This document shows, piece by piece, positions 1 to 12,229 of a stretch of 64,000 nt of DNA. The stretch spans positions 48,912,335 through 48,976,334 of the forward strand of contig CM046003.1 in the NCBI GenBank assembly GCA_025175895.1. Direction: 5' to 3'. A model generated the notes under the pieces. That model worked only from the letters and a program-made list of their open reading frames with translations, was not told the DNA's origin and searched no databases. The translations under genes were made by a program, and so were the position numbers. How positions within the stretch are numbered: position 1 is the stretch's first letter; each line of letters starts with the position of its first letter. Source of the DNA: Wurfbainia villosa (Eukaryota > Streptophyta > Magnoliopsida > Zingiberales > Zingiberaceae).

Positions 1-199
1 CTCTCGGAAGAGCTATAGGTCTTGGAGTAGCAACCTAGTTAGGGTTGTGAACCAAGTAAAAGAAGCTGTCTCTATTTCATTTCATTTCTGCTACATACTC
101 TTTAAATATTTCAAAATATAAAAATAAGCTTTAATTTTTAAAAAGAAGATTATAAGTTCCGAGATTCACCCCCATCTCTGGGAGCATCTTGATCCTACA
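1..199 (+). mobile_element. 3' end of the 5' LTR of copia element C1
   Basis: This stretch is nearly the same, base for base, as 12036-12229, which is the end of another LTR of the same family. It ends in CCTACA and is followed at once by a primer-binding site, as expected for a 5' LTR on the + strand. The start of the LTR lies outside the window. Confidence 0.85.
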
Positions 200-201
200 A
201 T

Positions 202-217
202 TGGTATAAGAGCGGGG
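202..217 (+). promoter_or_regulatory. Primer-binding site of C1
   Basis: TGGTATAAGAGC follows the LTR end after two bases. It differs by one base from TGGTATCAGAGC, the initiator-Met tRNA complement used by most plant copia elements. It would prime minus-strand cDNA synthesis. Confidence 0.75.
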
Positions 218-249
218 GAGCTCCGAATTTGGTGCAACCACCATCGAGA

Positions 250-890
250 GCTTTAGAATAATTTTTATTAATTTTCTTGCTTTAGAATAATTTTTATTAA
301 TTTTCTTACTTTAGAATATTTTTTTTATTAATTTTCTTGCTTTAGAATAATTTTTTATTAATTTTCTAGCTTTAGAATAATTTTTATTAATTTTCTTGCT
401 TTAGAATAATTTTTATTAATTTTCTTGCTCTAGAATAATATTTTATTTAATATTCTACATTTAGAAAATATTTTATTTAATATTCTTCATTTAGGAAATA
501 TTTTATTTAATTTTTTTCATTTAGAAAATATTTTATTTAATTTTATGTCATTAGAAAAGATTTTATTTAATTTTTTGCATTTAGAAAATATTTCATTAAT
601 ATTCTGCATTTAGAAAATATATAATTAATTTTTTACAGTTAGAAAATATTTTATTTAATTTTTTGCGTTTAGAAAATATTTTATTTAATATTCTTCATTT
701 AGAAAATATTTCATTATTTTTTGCATTTAGAAAATAATTTTTGTTAATTTTTTATCTTTAGAAAATACTTCATTAATTTTCTACATTTAGAAAATATTCT
801 ATTTAATTTTCTACATTTAGAACAATTTTATTTAATTCTGTCATTTAAAATAATTTTTATTAATTATTGCATTTAGTTTTTTTTTTTAAC
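250..890 (+). repeat. AT-rich tandem repeat in the C1 leader
   Basis: About twenty degenerate copies of a 30-36 bp unit built on TTTAGAATAATTTTTATTAA follow one another between the primer-binding site and gag. Copies near 262-430 are almost identical, while later copies read TTTAGAAAATATTTTATTTAA. The array forms the untranslated leader of C1. No gene is visible in it. Confidence 0.85.
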
Positions 891-954
891 TCTGGGAATA
901 ATTCTTAATTTTAATTAAATTAAATAAAAATTTTATAGTGTCGCACTTAGAAGG

Positions 955-3004
955 GTATAGTACTATTCGGCCTCCTCTCTTCAACGGAGAGGACTTTTCC
1001 TGTTGGAAAAGGCAAATAGAGTGCTACCTGAAAACCGACCTAGTGGTCTGATTTTCGATTAGGAAAGGTTTTGTCTCACCGGTAGATGACTCGGGTGAGT
1101 TGTTAGAACCAGAGAAATGAACCGCGGACTTTAGGAAACAGACTCAAGTCGATTACAAGGCGCTTAACACCTTGTAATGCGGACTTACTAAAGAAGAGCT
1201 CAATAGGGTGGGTCCATTCGAAAACTCTAAGGAATTATGGGACAAATTAATCGAATTATATGAAGGTACAAATGTTACTAGGATAGCTAATCGGGTCATG
1301 TTATTTAATAAACTATTTAATTGTAAAATGAATGAAAATGAAAATGCTAGTCAACTTCACACAAGAATAAAAGATATTTTAAATGGACACCAAATAGAAA
1401 ATAGGGACATAATTAGATATACACTAGTTGTGTTTGGTATGTTGTAATCTGCCTTGTAATGTAATCTAGATTACATTACAACTGTGTTTAGTAGGACGTA
1501 ATGTTGTAATGGAATGCAATGTAATCTTGATTACATTCCTATGTTTGGATAAAAATTATATGTAATCTTGGATTACAAAGGTCATTACATTCTTTTGTTT
1601 GATGTCCATTACAAAGACGATGACGATGATTGGCGATCGGCCGGCCGGTGGTAGACCGGCGACGACCGGGCGGTTGGTCGCCGGTGATCGGCCGGTGATC
1701 GTCAATCGACCGACGGCCGGCCGATCGCCGGCCGGCCGACGGCCGCCAATCGCCGTGATGACCAGATTGGCGGTGATCGAGGCGTCGACGCCGTCGATAA
1801 TCGGTTAGCGATCGATGGTCGCCGCTACGATCGATTACCCGTCGATCGGCCGAGATCGATCACCGGTCGTCGATCGCCCGATTGCCGGCGCGCGGCGACG
1901 TCGAATCGCGATCGTAACAAGGCGACGACCGGTGGCGGTGGGCAGCGACCGACTAATCGGTGGCGACAACGGACGATAACGATCGACTTCGATTGTTGAG
2001 CATCCAATACTTTTCAGATTACGACTTATAATGTAATCTAGATTACATAGGTTTTACTTTGTAATCCAGATTACAAAACTTTAGTGCCTTTTGTAATCCA
2101 GATTACATTACATTACAATTTGAAGATAATAACAAACAAAGGAATGGATTACATTACAAGGCAGATTACGACATACCAAACGTAGCCTTAAGGCATTCCC
2201 AAGGAATGCCTTATGGACATCCATTGTTGATGCCTATGAGGTTTCCAAGGATCTTTCCACAATTAGACTAGATGAATTATTTTGCAAACTTGAACTACAC
2301 GAACAAACTAACTCGGGTCAAACCGAGAATGATATTGCTTTAGTGGCAGGTTCGACCAAAAAGGAAAGAAAAGAGAGAAGTGAGTTCGAAGACACATCGG
2401 AGTCAGACCCAAACGGAGAAGATGAAATTGTAAACATGGTCCGGAAGATGTTCAACCAGAGAAAAAGGTTTACAAAGAAGGATGCCAAGAAAGTCATCGA
2501 CAACAAGCCGAGACCCCGATCGGAAGTGACATGCTATGAGTGCAATGGAAAAGGACATTACAAGTCGGAGTGCGCGAATCTAAAAAAGGAAGAAAAACTG
2601 AAAAAGGAAAAGAAGAAGAAAGCACTTAAAGAAACTTGGGATGAATTGTCCTCGGAAGATTCAGACGCAGAAGAGACGAAGAGAAGCTTCGTGACGTTCA
2701 TGGCCGAATCAAGCTCTGGAGCCGAATCAAATTCCGAGTATGAGTTTGATTCCAAGTCCAAGAGAAGCCACGAATCTGCATCTATTTCCGAAGGACTAGA
2801 CGAGGTAACTTCTCCCTTAGAAGATAAGTTGTACAATATAATTGCATGCCTAGGTAGGAAGTTAGCTAAGTCTGAGAATTGAGTCGACTCGCTACTTAAG
2901 GAAGTCCAAGCATTTAAGGAGCAAGTCAACTCGAAGACTTCGACTTTCCAAACTAAGGATAGAGACTCAACTCAAGTTACGAAGCTTGAGGAAGAGAACT
3001 CGGT
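955..3004 (+). pseudogene. gag: C1 gag, degraded and twice interrupted (copia)
   Basis: Capsid/nucleocapsid gene of a Sirevirus-like copia element. The N-terminal part (about 960-1200) is broken by stops. From 1208 it reads GPFENSKELWDKLIELYEG, the UBN2-type gag domain, and matches the gag of C2 further right. The MITE at 1427-2187 splits it, and the frame resumes with AFPRNALWTSIVDAYEVSKD. A CCHC zinc knuckle, CYECNGKGHYKSEC, lies near 2531-2572, followed by lysine- and acidic-serine-rich tails. A stop occurs at 2880-2882, after which recognisable gag continues until the G1 LTR enters at 3005. No C1 pol is left in the window. Confidence 0.85.
1427..2187. mobile_element. MITE inserted in C1 gag, PIF/Harbinger-like by TIR and TSD
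   Basis: The ends are inverted repeats of about 40 bp: GTTTGGTATGTTGTAATCTG at the left and its near-perfect complement at the right, with one mismatch in this core. Removing the segment restores the gag frame. The flanking triplets CTA (1424-1426) and TTA (2188-2190) fit a 3-bp TTA duplication with one mutation. A second layer of ATTACA/TGTAAT inverted motifs lies inside both ends. The centre (about 1620-2000) is very rich in CGATCG and CCGGCCGG and holds no supported gene. There is no transposase, so it would be non-autonomous. The superfamily call rests only on the TSD and TIR style. Confidence 0.7.
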
Positions 3005-5567
3005 TGTAAAATACCGCGAATAAATGGCTAAAGAGTGATAATAGTTATTGGATAAATTAAATTAAAAGCATGGTTAGGGACTTAATTAAACCAAACTTAG
3101 GCTTATTGTTATGGGTTTAATTGAGGCTAGGTTTAAGCCTTATAGGGTAAACCCGACCAGGTTTTGTTCAAACCTAACCTGTTTTCTCCTTCTTAATGCC
3201 AAGCCATTCAGCGTTTTCCTCACTGCACGTAGCCTGTCTCTGCGCGGACGTTTCTCAGCCGCCTTCTTCTTTGCCTACCCGTCACGATTTCTCTTCCTCG
3301 CCGCAACTCCTCTTCTTCTCGTTGCGACTTCTAATCTCCTCTCCTTCTCATTTCTTTTGCACCCTGCTTGCCGAAGCTCTCTTGGTGGGAAATCCAGCTG
3401 GAAGGATGGAAGCCAACGCCTATTTGCTTCTCCGTGATCCAACTACTGCCGATGCCTCTCCAGTGGGTGATCCGGCTGGAGGGAAGGAGGCCGACCAAGC
3501 TATACTGGGCTTGAGTCTAGTGGAAGCTTTTGGTAAGTTGGGGAGTGGCCGTGAGTGGACTGTCGGTTGAAGGGATTTGCTATCAGTTGTCGTCGGAGCT
3601 AGGTAAGAGCCGATTTTCTTCTTACCTTGGACGAGATCTAAGATCTAGTTGTTCCTTTCTTCATTTAGTTTAACTATGTTGTTTGGGCAATGATTTTGGA
3701 GCGCGAATTGCTCCGATGAACAGGGGATAAGGAGAGAAATTATTGCCGGTGGAGTTCTAGGGTTGGTAAACTTGATCTACCCTCTTCCTCTCATCGATAA
3801 ATTGCTGGATTTTGTTGTGTGTCAAAGTATTATGATCTGTGAGGTGGATTCTCCTCTCGATGGAGTGGGATGGTGTTGGAGATGTGGTCGGCTGTGCTTG
3901 AATGGAGGGTAGGTGTAGGTTTGTGAGTTCAAAGGGGGGACGGTGGAAGGATGGATCGGAGCAGTGAAGCAACATTGAGGTGAGCTCACTTTGGATTTGT
4001 GATGTTGCTGTATTGGTAGGCTTCAACGTGGAGGGTTGCAGTGAGGATGAGGCAGTAGAGGAGTACCGTATAGATGCTCTGTTTGTGCCTTGTATTGGAG
4101 CTGAGGGTTTGTTTTGAGGTTGGTTAGATCCCTAAATTAGTGTGAACTATCGGTTGTTGATTGAGCTGTATGATGCTCTGTTATGCTTTGTGTATGGACT
4201 GTATGTGTTTTGTACGGGGGCTGGGAACGGGCTGGAGCAGCTCAATCTCGATTGTGATGAGCTGTTTTAAGGTTGTGAATGGGTGAGTAGGAGCTGGAGT
4301 TGATTTGGAATGGTAAGGTCTTTGAATTGGATGTGGTTAGGGTGATTAAGCTGGATATGGAGTGTGTAACGGGTAAAGACTCGAATGGGTATTTGCATGT
4401 TGTACTCACGGAGAAATAGCCGGGGTTACGAAGTGTGTGTGATCGAGATTTTAATTCGTATTTAGTAAATAGATATAGTTACAGGAGCAATATAGAAGTT
4501 GGTTGAATATTAGTTTTATGCTTGCACTTAACCATAATGTTTGATATGTGAAGGACATGAATACGAGATAAGTTCACAGGCGTGAGGGTTGTTACAATGA
4601 GCTTCTCAACAGGTGGGTAATTTCCTACCCTAGTCAGTTAGTTGTAAATCTTGATGCATGAGGATTTAAATTTATGATCATATTACCTTGACTCCGCTCC
4701 TGTTATGCTATTGCTTGATACTTAGTTTTTGCCCTTTTAAATACTCTATTGTTGTTATCACATTTTCCTTCATCATAATTATCAGTTACAAATGTGATGT
4801 ATGTAAGTGCATAATTCTTCAGTTATGTGTACCTAGTAGACTACGGATGAAGACTTGATTTGTAAATTGGATAAAAGGTCATCTGGGGGTGGATAATGTC
4901 CTGAACATAGAATTGATTCTTATATCATATCCTTATGTTGAGTATCTATTACAGATCATGTGTTTATGTATGGTTATGTGGATTGTGTATCGCTATGGAC
5001 TGGTGGTCTTAGCTTGGTTGTGATCAGTTGAGTATGACTCTCTGTAGGATAGAGAGTGTGTTGATCAATTGAGTATGACTCTCTATAGGATAGAGAGTAT
5101 GTGGTGGATGTTGTGATTGTGCATTCATGTCATTTACATGCATACTGGCGACTTGGTCTCCCTTGTGGTCGAGAGAGTCATCAGTTATCCTGCCTCTACG
5201 GTTACTCGTGGTAGTAGTAGCTAGTGTGAGGGCAGAGCATTTGTTGTGCCACACTCAACCACTATAGACGGTGGTAGTTGGAGTTGCGTGTAGTTGTTCT
5301 GCATGTATGGCACTCGACCACTCATGGGTAGTGACTGTCGGAGTGGCTAACAGCAGGGACCCCCGTTATGTAGCTAGCTTTTTACGCTTATATGCTACTT
5401 ATTCATACTGCCCACTCGGCCACTCGAGAGTAGTGGTTGGTGTTGAGTTGGGACAGTTGTCATGTCGAGCCACCTAGGCCACACTAAGGTCGTGGTAGCG
5501 AGTGGGGTGAGCAGGCATGACCATACATTCTGTATTGTCGTGTTGTTATAGCGTTTTGCATATTGAC

Positions 5568-5606
<39 letters not shown>

Positions 5607-5952
5607 TTGTTATAATGTTGTATTTGTTTGTATTATGCTTGATGCATTTGTTTGTACATCATCATACATGCTACTTGCATTTTCTATATGGTTGTGTGTG
5701 GGATACCTGTGTATGAGTTGGTCGGACTATTGGATACCTTTGACCAGTATCATGATGTAGTATGAGTTAGACCAGATTTATTGTTTGTATTCGTTATAGA
5801 ATGTTAGTGAGGCAGTTGTTGATTACAAAGTTAGTATTACTCTTCATGTTGTATATTGTGGATATATGCTCATGTTGGATGAGTGTAGCATAGCAGACTT
5901 TCAGGTATGTCTGCACCTTATGTTGTTCAGTTGTTTAGTTGGTGTATGCATG

Positions 5953-6005
<53 letters not shown>

Positions 6006-6537
6006 CTGGTGTATACCTGTTGTATCTTTAGATGGTATATTGTTGAATCTCAGGAGATTTATGCTATATATGCATTATCTTTCATATTACCGCTGAGTTT
6101 TATACTCACCACCATAGATCCTGGGTTTTCTTGTCGCCTAGGTAACAGGTAGAAGACTTGGTGACAGCTTGGAGCATCGCTAGCTGATCATCTCATCTCA
6201 CTTCCGAGGCTCCTGTGGTTATTTTGGTTTTTCGTATGCTTTAGTTATGTACTTGGAGTTTATGTGGTGTTATGTGTTGTGGACTTGTTCTGTAGGTGTA
6301 CACACGTGTTGTTTCGGATTTTATGTCGGTACTTTCTTATTTTGTGGTAAGTCATACCGGTATGCGTTGTTGTGAAGTTTGTTATTTCGTTCTAATGATT
6401 TCCGCTGTGAGTTTGATATTATGTGTATATCTGTTGTTGTGGTTGTGGCCGAATGGCTTTGTATGAATAGGATATTGTGTCACGTATAGGGGAGATGCTG
6501 TCTGTTTTTTTGCTCGGCATACCCTTGGGGCATGACA
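3005..6537 (+). mobile_element. 5' LTR of G1 (3.5 kb)
   Basis: It starts TGTAAAATACC and ends GGGGCATGACA. A copy in the opposite orientation forms G4 (53557-63803), whose own TSD fixes the same two termini. Both share the block of conserved ACTCTCT..AGAGAGT and GAGTGGTCGAGTG-type motifs (here about 5030-5480) and then AT microsatellites. Short reading frames inside (for example 3111-3570) are not conserved in G4, so I do not call them genes. Confidence 0.9.
5571..6000. repeat. (AT)n microsatellites in the G1 LTR
   Basis: Pure AT/TA runs occupy 5571-5604 and about 5957-6000. The inverted sister LTR G4 has longer, more broken runs at the equivalent place (55648-55693 and 55710-55805), so the tracts predate the split and changed length independently. 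Confidence 0.9.
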
Positions 6538-6544
6538 ACTTTAT

Positions 6545-6562
6545 TGGTATCAGAGCCATGGT
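6545..6562 (+). promoter_or_regulatory. Primer-binding site of G1
   Basis: TGGTATCAGAGCCATGG begins eight bases after the LTR end at 6537. This is the initiator-Met tRNA complement typical of Tekay/Del-type and many copia elements. Confidence 0.85.
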
Positions 6563-6799
6563 CCATGTCAAGCCATGAACCTCGAATGAAGGAAGTAGAG
6601 CTCCCATGTCTAGAAGAAGTCGGTTGGTCGAGGAAGGGGTGGACAAGCTGGCGAAGAAAGTCCAGGGTCGAAGACCAAGCGGTTGGCGTGAAGTCTCGGT
6701 GAGTTGAGGATCGAACATCAAGCAGAGTAAGTCCTTCGAGGACGGATAGGCTTGAAGGGGGGGGGGGGTTAATGTGGTCCTTCATTTGAGGGGGGAGAT

Positions 6800-6997
6800 T
6801 GTTGGGAGTATTGAGAATACAATCAAAGTTTCACATTGGTATGACATGGAAAAGATCATGTGCTTATAAGATAGAAGATATCTCCATTGATATGAGGCCT
6901 TTTGAGTAAAGCCCAAAAATAAAACCATGAGGGTTTAGGCCCAAAGTGAATAATATCATACTATTGTAGAGATATGTAAATCTTATAGGCACTAACA
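6800..6997 (+). mobile_element. Small TRIM-like LTR (198 bp) in the G1 leader
   Basis: The segment begins TGTTGGGAGTATTG and ends AGGCACTAACA. A polypurine tract, GAGGGGGGAGAT, precedes it directly, and a primer-site-like ATTGGTATCATAGCCC follows directly. That order is expected when an LTR is shared by two abutting copies or left by unequal recombination. The size and termini fit a terminal-repeat-in-miniature element. No 5-bp duplication is visible (GAGAT against ATTGG), so insertion alone does not explain it. Confidence 0.55.
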
Positions 6998-7212
6998 ATT
7001 GGTATCATAGCCCTAGGTTTTGCGATGCCATAAAATGATGTTTTTCGTTGAGTTTTGGATTCTTGGGAGTCGATTTGTTTTGATTTTGGTTTTGTGAGAT
7101 GGGATTGACAGCGGCATGAGCTCCAAGCAGCACGAAGTAAGAATTCCTAATAATATATATTCTAGTTAGATACTTATCTAAACTTGTGCAGCAGGTGTTG
7201 ATAGATGGAGTT

Positions 7213-8311
7213 ATGGCACCTATTCAGACTCGTGGTCGAGGTCGTCCATCAAGGAGATCAGCCAGAGTGGTGGGACAAGATACAACTACGACTGATCCAA
7301 CTACTCAGGTACAACCTCGTCATCCCCATACCGGAGGTTCAGAGTCTCAAGATCCGTATATACCATTGACTATACCGGTACCTATGGATTCTAGTTGGCT
7401 CAATAATAAAGCATGGATACTAGTACTGGTGCATTTAGCCAAGGATCGACTTACTCTGTTCCGAGGGGAGTCTGATCCATGGATCACTCGTGCGTGGCTG
7501 GATAATTTGGAGGACACTTTCGAGTACGTGGATTGTATGGATGAGGAGAAAGTGGGCCTAGCTGCATACAACCTTAGAGATCAGGCTGTTACTTGGTGGA
7601 AGATGCAGAAAACCCTAATCGGGGAGTGGGAGATTACATGGTCGGTCATTCCAGATGCTTTATGGAGACAGTATTTTCCTTCTGCATTTTCTATGGCATG
7701 TCGTCAGGAGTTCCTAAGCCTTAAGCAAGCAAAGGGACCAATCCATTATGGAATATAATGTGAAATTTTCCAGACTTGTGGAGTTCTGTTATCATTTGGT
7801 AACTCAAGTTAGAGATCGAATGTTCTAGTTTACTCAGGGTCTAGCTGCTTATATTTGGGCCAGAATGTCGGGATCTTCAATTAACTCATATAGAGAGGCC
7901 TTGGACCGAGCTATTTTCATTGAGATGACTTCCTAGTAGATTTCAAGGGAGAAGGATATCAAGAAGCAGATGTCCCAGAGTAAGCAGCCAAAATATAATT
8001 CAACAAATCAGACTCAGAAGAAGCAGGATCAAAAAGGAGCTACCCGAGGTACTACAAAGGGGTCATCTAGAGCGCAAAAAGGGAAGCGTCCAACTTTTGA
8101 GTATTCTGGAGGTTCTCAGAAGAGTCGTAAGGGCCAGAACAGGGTCGAATGTTATAGATGTGAATCTGAAAGCCATAGAGCCCCGGAGTGTCCCTTGGAG
8201 CAGCCTGTTTGCTATTATTGCAAGCAACCTGGGCATACCAGTCAGGAGTGTACTTTGAGAGCACAGTTGGAGTTTTCAGATAACTCCAATAGAAAAAAGA
8301 AGCATAGCTAG
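7213..8311 (+). pseudogene. gag: G1 gag (gypsy), frameshifted
   Basis: The likely start is the ATG at 7213, opening with MAPIQTRGRGRPSRRSARV, an arginine-rich N terminus usual in Tekay-type gag. The retrotransposon gag domain follows (WLDNLEDTFEYVDCMDEEKV.., TWWK at about 7590). A frameshift near 7735 and stops near 7825 and 7935 break it. Two zinc knuckles close the protein: CYRCESESHRAPEC (about 8151-8192) and CYYCKQPGHTSQEC (about 8211-8252). It would form the capsid and bind element RNA. Confidence 0.85.
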
Positions 8312-8654
8312 GATCAGCAGTAGACGACAGCACTGCGGACACAACGTATGGTCAGAAGCAGCCATTACCCCCTCAGGCATAGTTGTATCAGATATAGGGA
8401 GTGCCTCTTCAGTGATGCTGATAGCTACTCAGTATCCTGCCTCTCCAGTGATATACTATCCAGGGGTATCTACGCAATAGTTGTTACCAGCTAGCTCTCA
8501 GGGGTATATTATGCCTGTGTAGTCAACTCAGTCTTCAGTACCACAGAGCTAGATTCAGCCTGAGTGGAGGCACACTACTACTTTATCAGGGATGCAACCG
8601 TCAAATATGGAGGCTGGACACGTATATGCTATAACCAGAGAGGAGGCACAATAG

Positions 8655-11403
8655 GCTGAAGGAGCAATCATTCAGGGTATGGTTTCAGTTTATTTCATAT
8701 ATGCTGATACTTTGATTGATACTGGTAGTTCGCATTCCTTTGTATCTAGAATATTTCTGGGTAGAATTGGAAGGATTTCGATGGTTCGTACTTGTGGGCT
8801 AGTAGTATCGTTGCCATCGGGAGAGGTGCTGACTATCTATTAAGAAATCAAAGGTTGTCCATTAGATTTTGATGGGCATATTCTTACAGTGGACATTTAG
8901 GTGTTGGAAATGGTAGAGTTTGATATTATTCTCGGTATGGACTGGTTGACCACTTATTATGCTACAGTGGATTGTAGAGCAAGGGTGGTGACTTTTCGAC
9001 CACCGGATCAACTTGCATGGAAATTCGTTGGTACTAGAGATGATGGAGTGTCCATCATATCTGCATTACAAGCTCAGAAACTATTATCTCAGGGTTGTCA
9101 GGGTTACTTACTGTCTCTAGTCAAAGTAGAGAGTGAAGGACTACCACCCCTCTCTGATATGCGGGTAGTCCAAGAGTATCCGGATGTGTTTCCAGATGAA
9201 CTTCCAGGCTTGCCACCTCCTAGGCAAGTGGAACTTGCGATAGAGGTGATTGCAAGAACCACGCCAATATCGAAACCTCCTTATCGGATGGCACCAAAAG
9301 AGCTGAATGAACTTAAAGTCCAACTGCAGGAGTTGTTGGATAGTGGATTTATTTGGCCTAGTGTTTCTCCATGGGGAGCTCCGGTACATTTTGTTAAAAA
9401 GAAGGATGGATCATTGCGGTTATGCATTGACTACCGACAACTGAATACGATAACAGTAAAGAACAAATATCCATTACCAAGGATAGAGGATTTGTTTGAC
9501 CAACTTAAAGATACCTGTGTACTCTAAGATTGATTTGCGCTCAAGATATCATCAACTTCAGATAAGAGATAAGGATGTGCAGAAAATAGTTTTTTGCATT
9601 CGTTATGAGCATTATGAGTTTTTGGTGATGCTTTTTTGTCTCACGAATGCCCCAGCTGCATTTATGGACTTGATGAACCGGGTATTCTTGAGGTATATAG
9701 ATCAGTTTGTGATAGTGTTCATAGATGATATATTGATATATTCTCGATCTGAGGAGGAGCATGACCATCATCTCCGGATTGTGTTGGAGACGTTACGGCG
9801 AGAGCATCTATATGCCAAGTTCAATAAATGTGTGTTCTGGTTATCCTCAGTGGGGTTTCATGGACACGTGGTGTCTAATAGAGGTATTTCTGTAGATCCC
9901 TAGAAAATCAAGGCGATTACTAATTGGAAGCAGCCAAAATCAGTTCAGGAGGTTCGTAGTTTCCTTGGTCTCGCCGGGTATTACCGTAGATTTATGGAGG
10001 AATTTTCTAAGATTGTCACACCACTTACTCGCTTGATTCGAAAGGGGATCAAGTTCACCTGGTCAGAGGCTTGTGAAGCTAGATTTCAGAAGCTTAAGCA
10101 GCGACTAATTTCTACACCAGTGTTAGTGATTCCTTCTGGTGTTAATGGGATGGTACTATATACTGATGCTTCTATCCAAGGGTTGGGTGCAGTTCTGATG
10201 CAGTCCAACTGTGTGGTATCTTATGCCTCCCGTCAACTAAAGGATCACGAAGGAATTATCTAGTGCATGATCTAGAGTTAGCAACCATCATTTTCGCATT
10301 GAAAATATGAAGACATTATCTGTATGGGATTACTTTTGAGATCTACACAAACCATAAAAGTTTGAAATATCTGTTCACGTAGAAAGAACTGAATCTGAGA
10401 CAGGTGGTGGATGGAATATCTGAAGGATTATGATTGCACCATTCATTATCATCCGATAAAAGCTAATGTGGTAGTAGATGCGCCGAGCAGAAAGTCTCGT
10501 GGGGTTCTAGCCAGTCATTGGATAGCAGTTACTGATCTTGTTTGACAGTTCTCAGAGTTGGGATTGACTGAACAAGGTTAAACCTCCCGGGGAGTATTGG
10601 TTTCTAATGTTGCCCAGTCCACTATTACTGAGAAGATCAAAGAAGCACAAGTTAGTGACCAACATCTGCAGTTCTTGAGCAACACAATAGATGTAGAACG
10701 ACAGACGGATTTCTCGAGTAACGAGAATAGAGTACTTCGTTTCCATGGATGATTATGTGTTCTGGACACGCATCTAGTTAAGGAAGAGTTGTTACAAGAA
10801 GCACATCATTCGAGATTTGCTATACATCCTGGTGGTACTCGGATGTACTGAGATTTGAAATGTTTATACTGGTGGAACAGTATGAAGAGAGATATTGTTG
10901 ATTTTGTTGCTCGATGTTTAGTATGCCAGCAGGTAAAGGTTGAACATCAGAAACCTAGTGGGTTACTTCAGGAAATTCTGATTCCGAAATGGAAGTGGGA
11001 GCTATCACTATGGATTTCGTTACGGGATTGCCCAAAACCCGTAAAGGACATAATGCGATTTGGGTGATTATGGATAGCTTAACCAAATCCTCCCATTTCC
11101 TTCCTATTCATGGGATAGACTCATTGGATTGTCTGGTAGAGTTATACTGTCGAGAGATTGTCAAATTACATGGAGTACCTTTGAGTATTATATCCGATAG
11201 AGATCCACGATTTACCTCACGATTTTGGTAGATTCTTCAGCAGGCCATGGGCACGAGCTTCGACTCAGTACAACATTTCATTCGTAGATAGATGGACAAT
11301 CTGAGCATACCATTCATACCTTGGAGGATTTATTGAGATCTTGTGTTATGGATTTCGGAGGCAGTTGGGAGGATCATGTTCACTTAGTGGAATTTGCCTA
11401 TCC
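8655..11403 (+). pseudogene. pol: G1 pol: protease, RT, RNase H, integrase (truncated)
   Basis: The protease has its DTGSSHSF active site near 8717 and ILGMDWL near 8930. RT follows with YRMAPKEL, LCIDYRQLN and, after a frameshift near 9500, the catalytic FIDDILIYS near 9720. A TAG at 9901 replaces the conserved Trp of DPWKI. RNase H shows VLYTDASIQGLGAVL near 10150. Integrase retains its HHCC zinc finger (HPGGTRMY..CLVCQQ, about 10820-10930) and two of the three DDE acids, in MDFVTGLP and ISDRDPRF. The third is beyond the break at about 11403. At least four frameshifts and several stops make it dead. Confidence 0.88.
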
Positions 11404-12229
11404 TGTGTTGTATTATCTATGTGTGCTAATCTCGTTTTGCAGGGATCAGTCAACTGAATAGATTCCAGTCGACTGAAGTTCAGTCGACTTGGTTTAGTTC
11501 AGTCGACTGAATGCACACTTGGCAGGATTAACTGGTGATCAATCGAAAATCTGGCATCGCAGATGGAAAGAGTTTCAGTCGACTAGGGGAGGTTTAGTCG
11601 ACTGGAGAGACAAACTTTCCGATGCGGAGCCATGTGACCTGGAGTCGACTGGAAGTCCAGAAGTTTCATATCGATGGACTGATATGGAGTCGACTTGAGG
11701 GAATTCCAATCGACTGAAAATGCTTTATAAAATAAGTGCTCGACCAGCTTTGATCAGAACACTACTACTACGTCGAAGTATTGCAAAAATTCCTTCTTGT
11801 CCACTAGAGCTTCAACTCCTTGCAAAGATGCACATTCGACACTCTGTGCCTACCTCCATATCTCAATTAGTGTCGGTATAACTTATCTCTAATTTTATTT
11901 GTATTTATTTTTGCTTTGTGTACTTAATTTTAAAAGAGAAGATAGAGTGTTACCTATTCTTATTATTTGTAAAAAGTGAATCCCTCCGAAGTCGAGAGTT
12001 CTCGAATCGGAGGGTAGTGATTCCCATCGAGGTAGCTCTCGGAAGAGCTATGGGCCTTGGAGTAGCAACCCAGTTAGGGTTGTGAACCAAGTAAAAGAAG
12101 TTATCTATATTTCATTTCATTTCCGCTGCATACTCTTTAAATATTTGAAAATATAAAAATAAGCTGATTTTTTTTAAAATTATAAGTTTCGAGATTCACC
12201 CCGTTCTCTCAGAGCATCTCGATCCTACA
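11404..12229 (+). mobile_element. LTR of the C1 copia family (probable 3' LTR of C1)
   Basis: Its last 194 bp match 1-199. It contains repeated GTCGACT motifs (about 11455-11710), a TATAAAATAA box near 11726 and the common terminal CCTACA. It starts TGTGTTG directly after broken G1 integrase, with no polypurine tract before it. What follows 12229 is unrelated to G1, so it cannot be a simple insertion in G1. A deletion that removed the G1 3' half and the C1 pol, leaving the C1 3' LTR, fits best. Confidence 0.75.

Larger units (their letters stand above)
3005..11403 (+). mobile_element. G1: Ty3/gypsy element, Tekay/Del-like, 3' truncated
   Basis: An LTR of 3.5 kb, an initiator-Met primer site, gag with zinc knuckles, protease, RT, RNase H and integrase in gypsy order show a Ty3/gypsy element. 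The very long LTR and this primer favour the Tekay/Del chromovirus lineage. The chromodomain that would confirm this is missing, because the integrase core breaks off near 11400 where a copia LTR begins. It inserted into C1 gag; the left flank is TCGGT, and the right duplicate is lost with the deleted 3' half. Many stops and frameshifts make it inactive. Confidence 0.85.

Noticed and set aside
202..217. tRNA-like TGGTATCAGAGC words at several sites
   Set aside because: They are primer-binding sites next to LTR ends. No cloverleaf or full tRNA gene is present.
1599..1808. Arg/Pro-rich frame inside the MITE
   Set aside because: Low-complexity product of CGATCG/CCGGCC text with no conserved domain.
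3111..3570. Two overlapping + strand frames with hydrophobic N termini near the start of the G1 LTR
   Set aside because: They overlap in different frames, lie inside an LTR and have no counterpart in G4. Likely chance openings.
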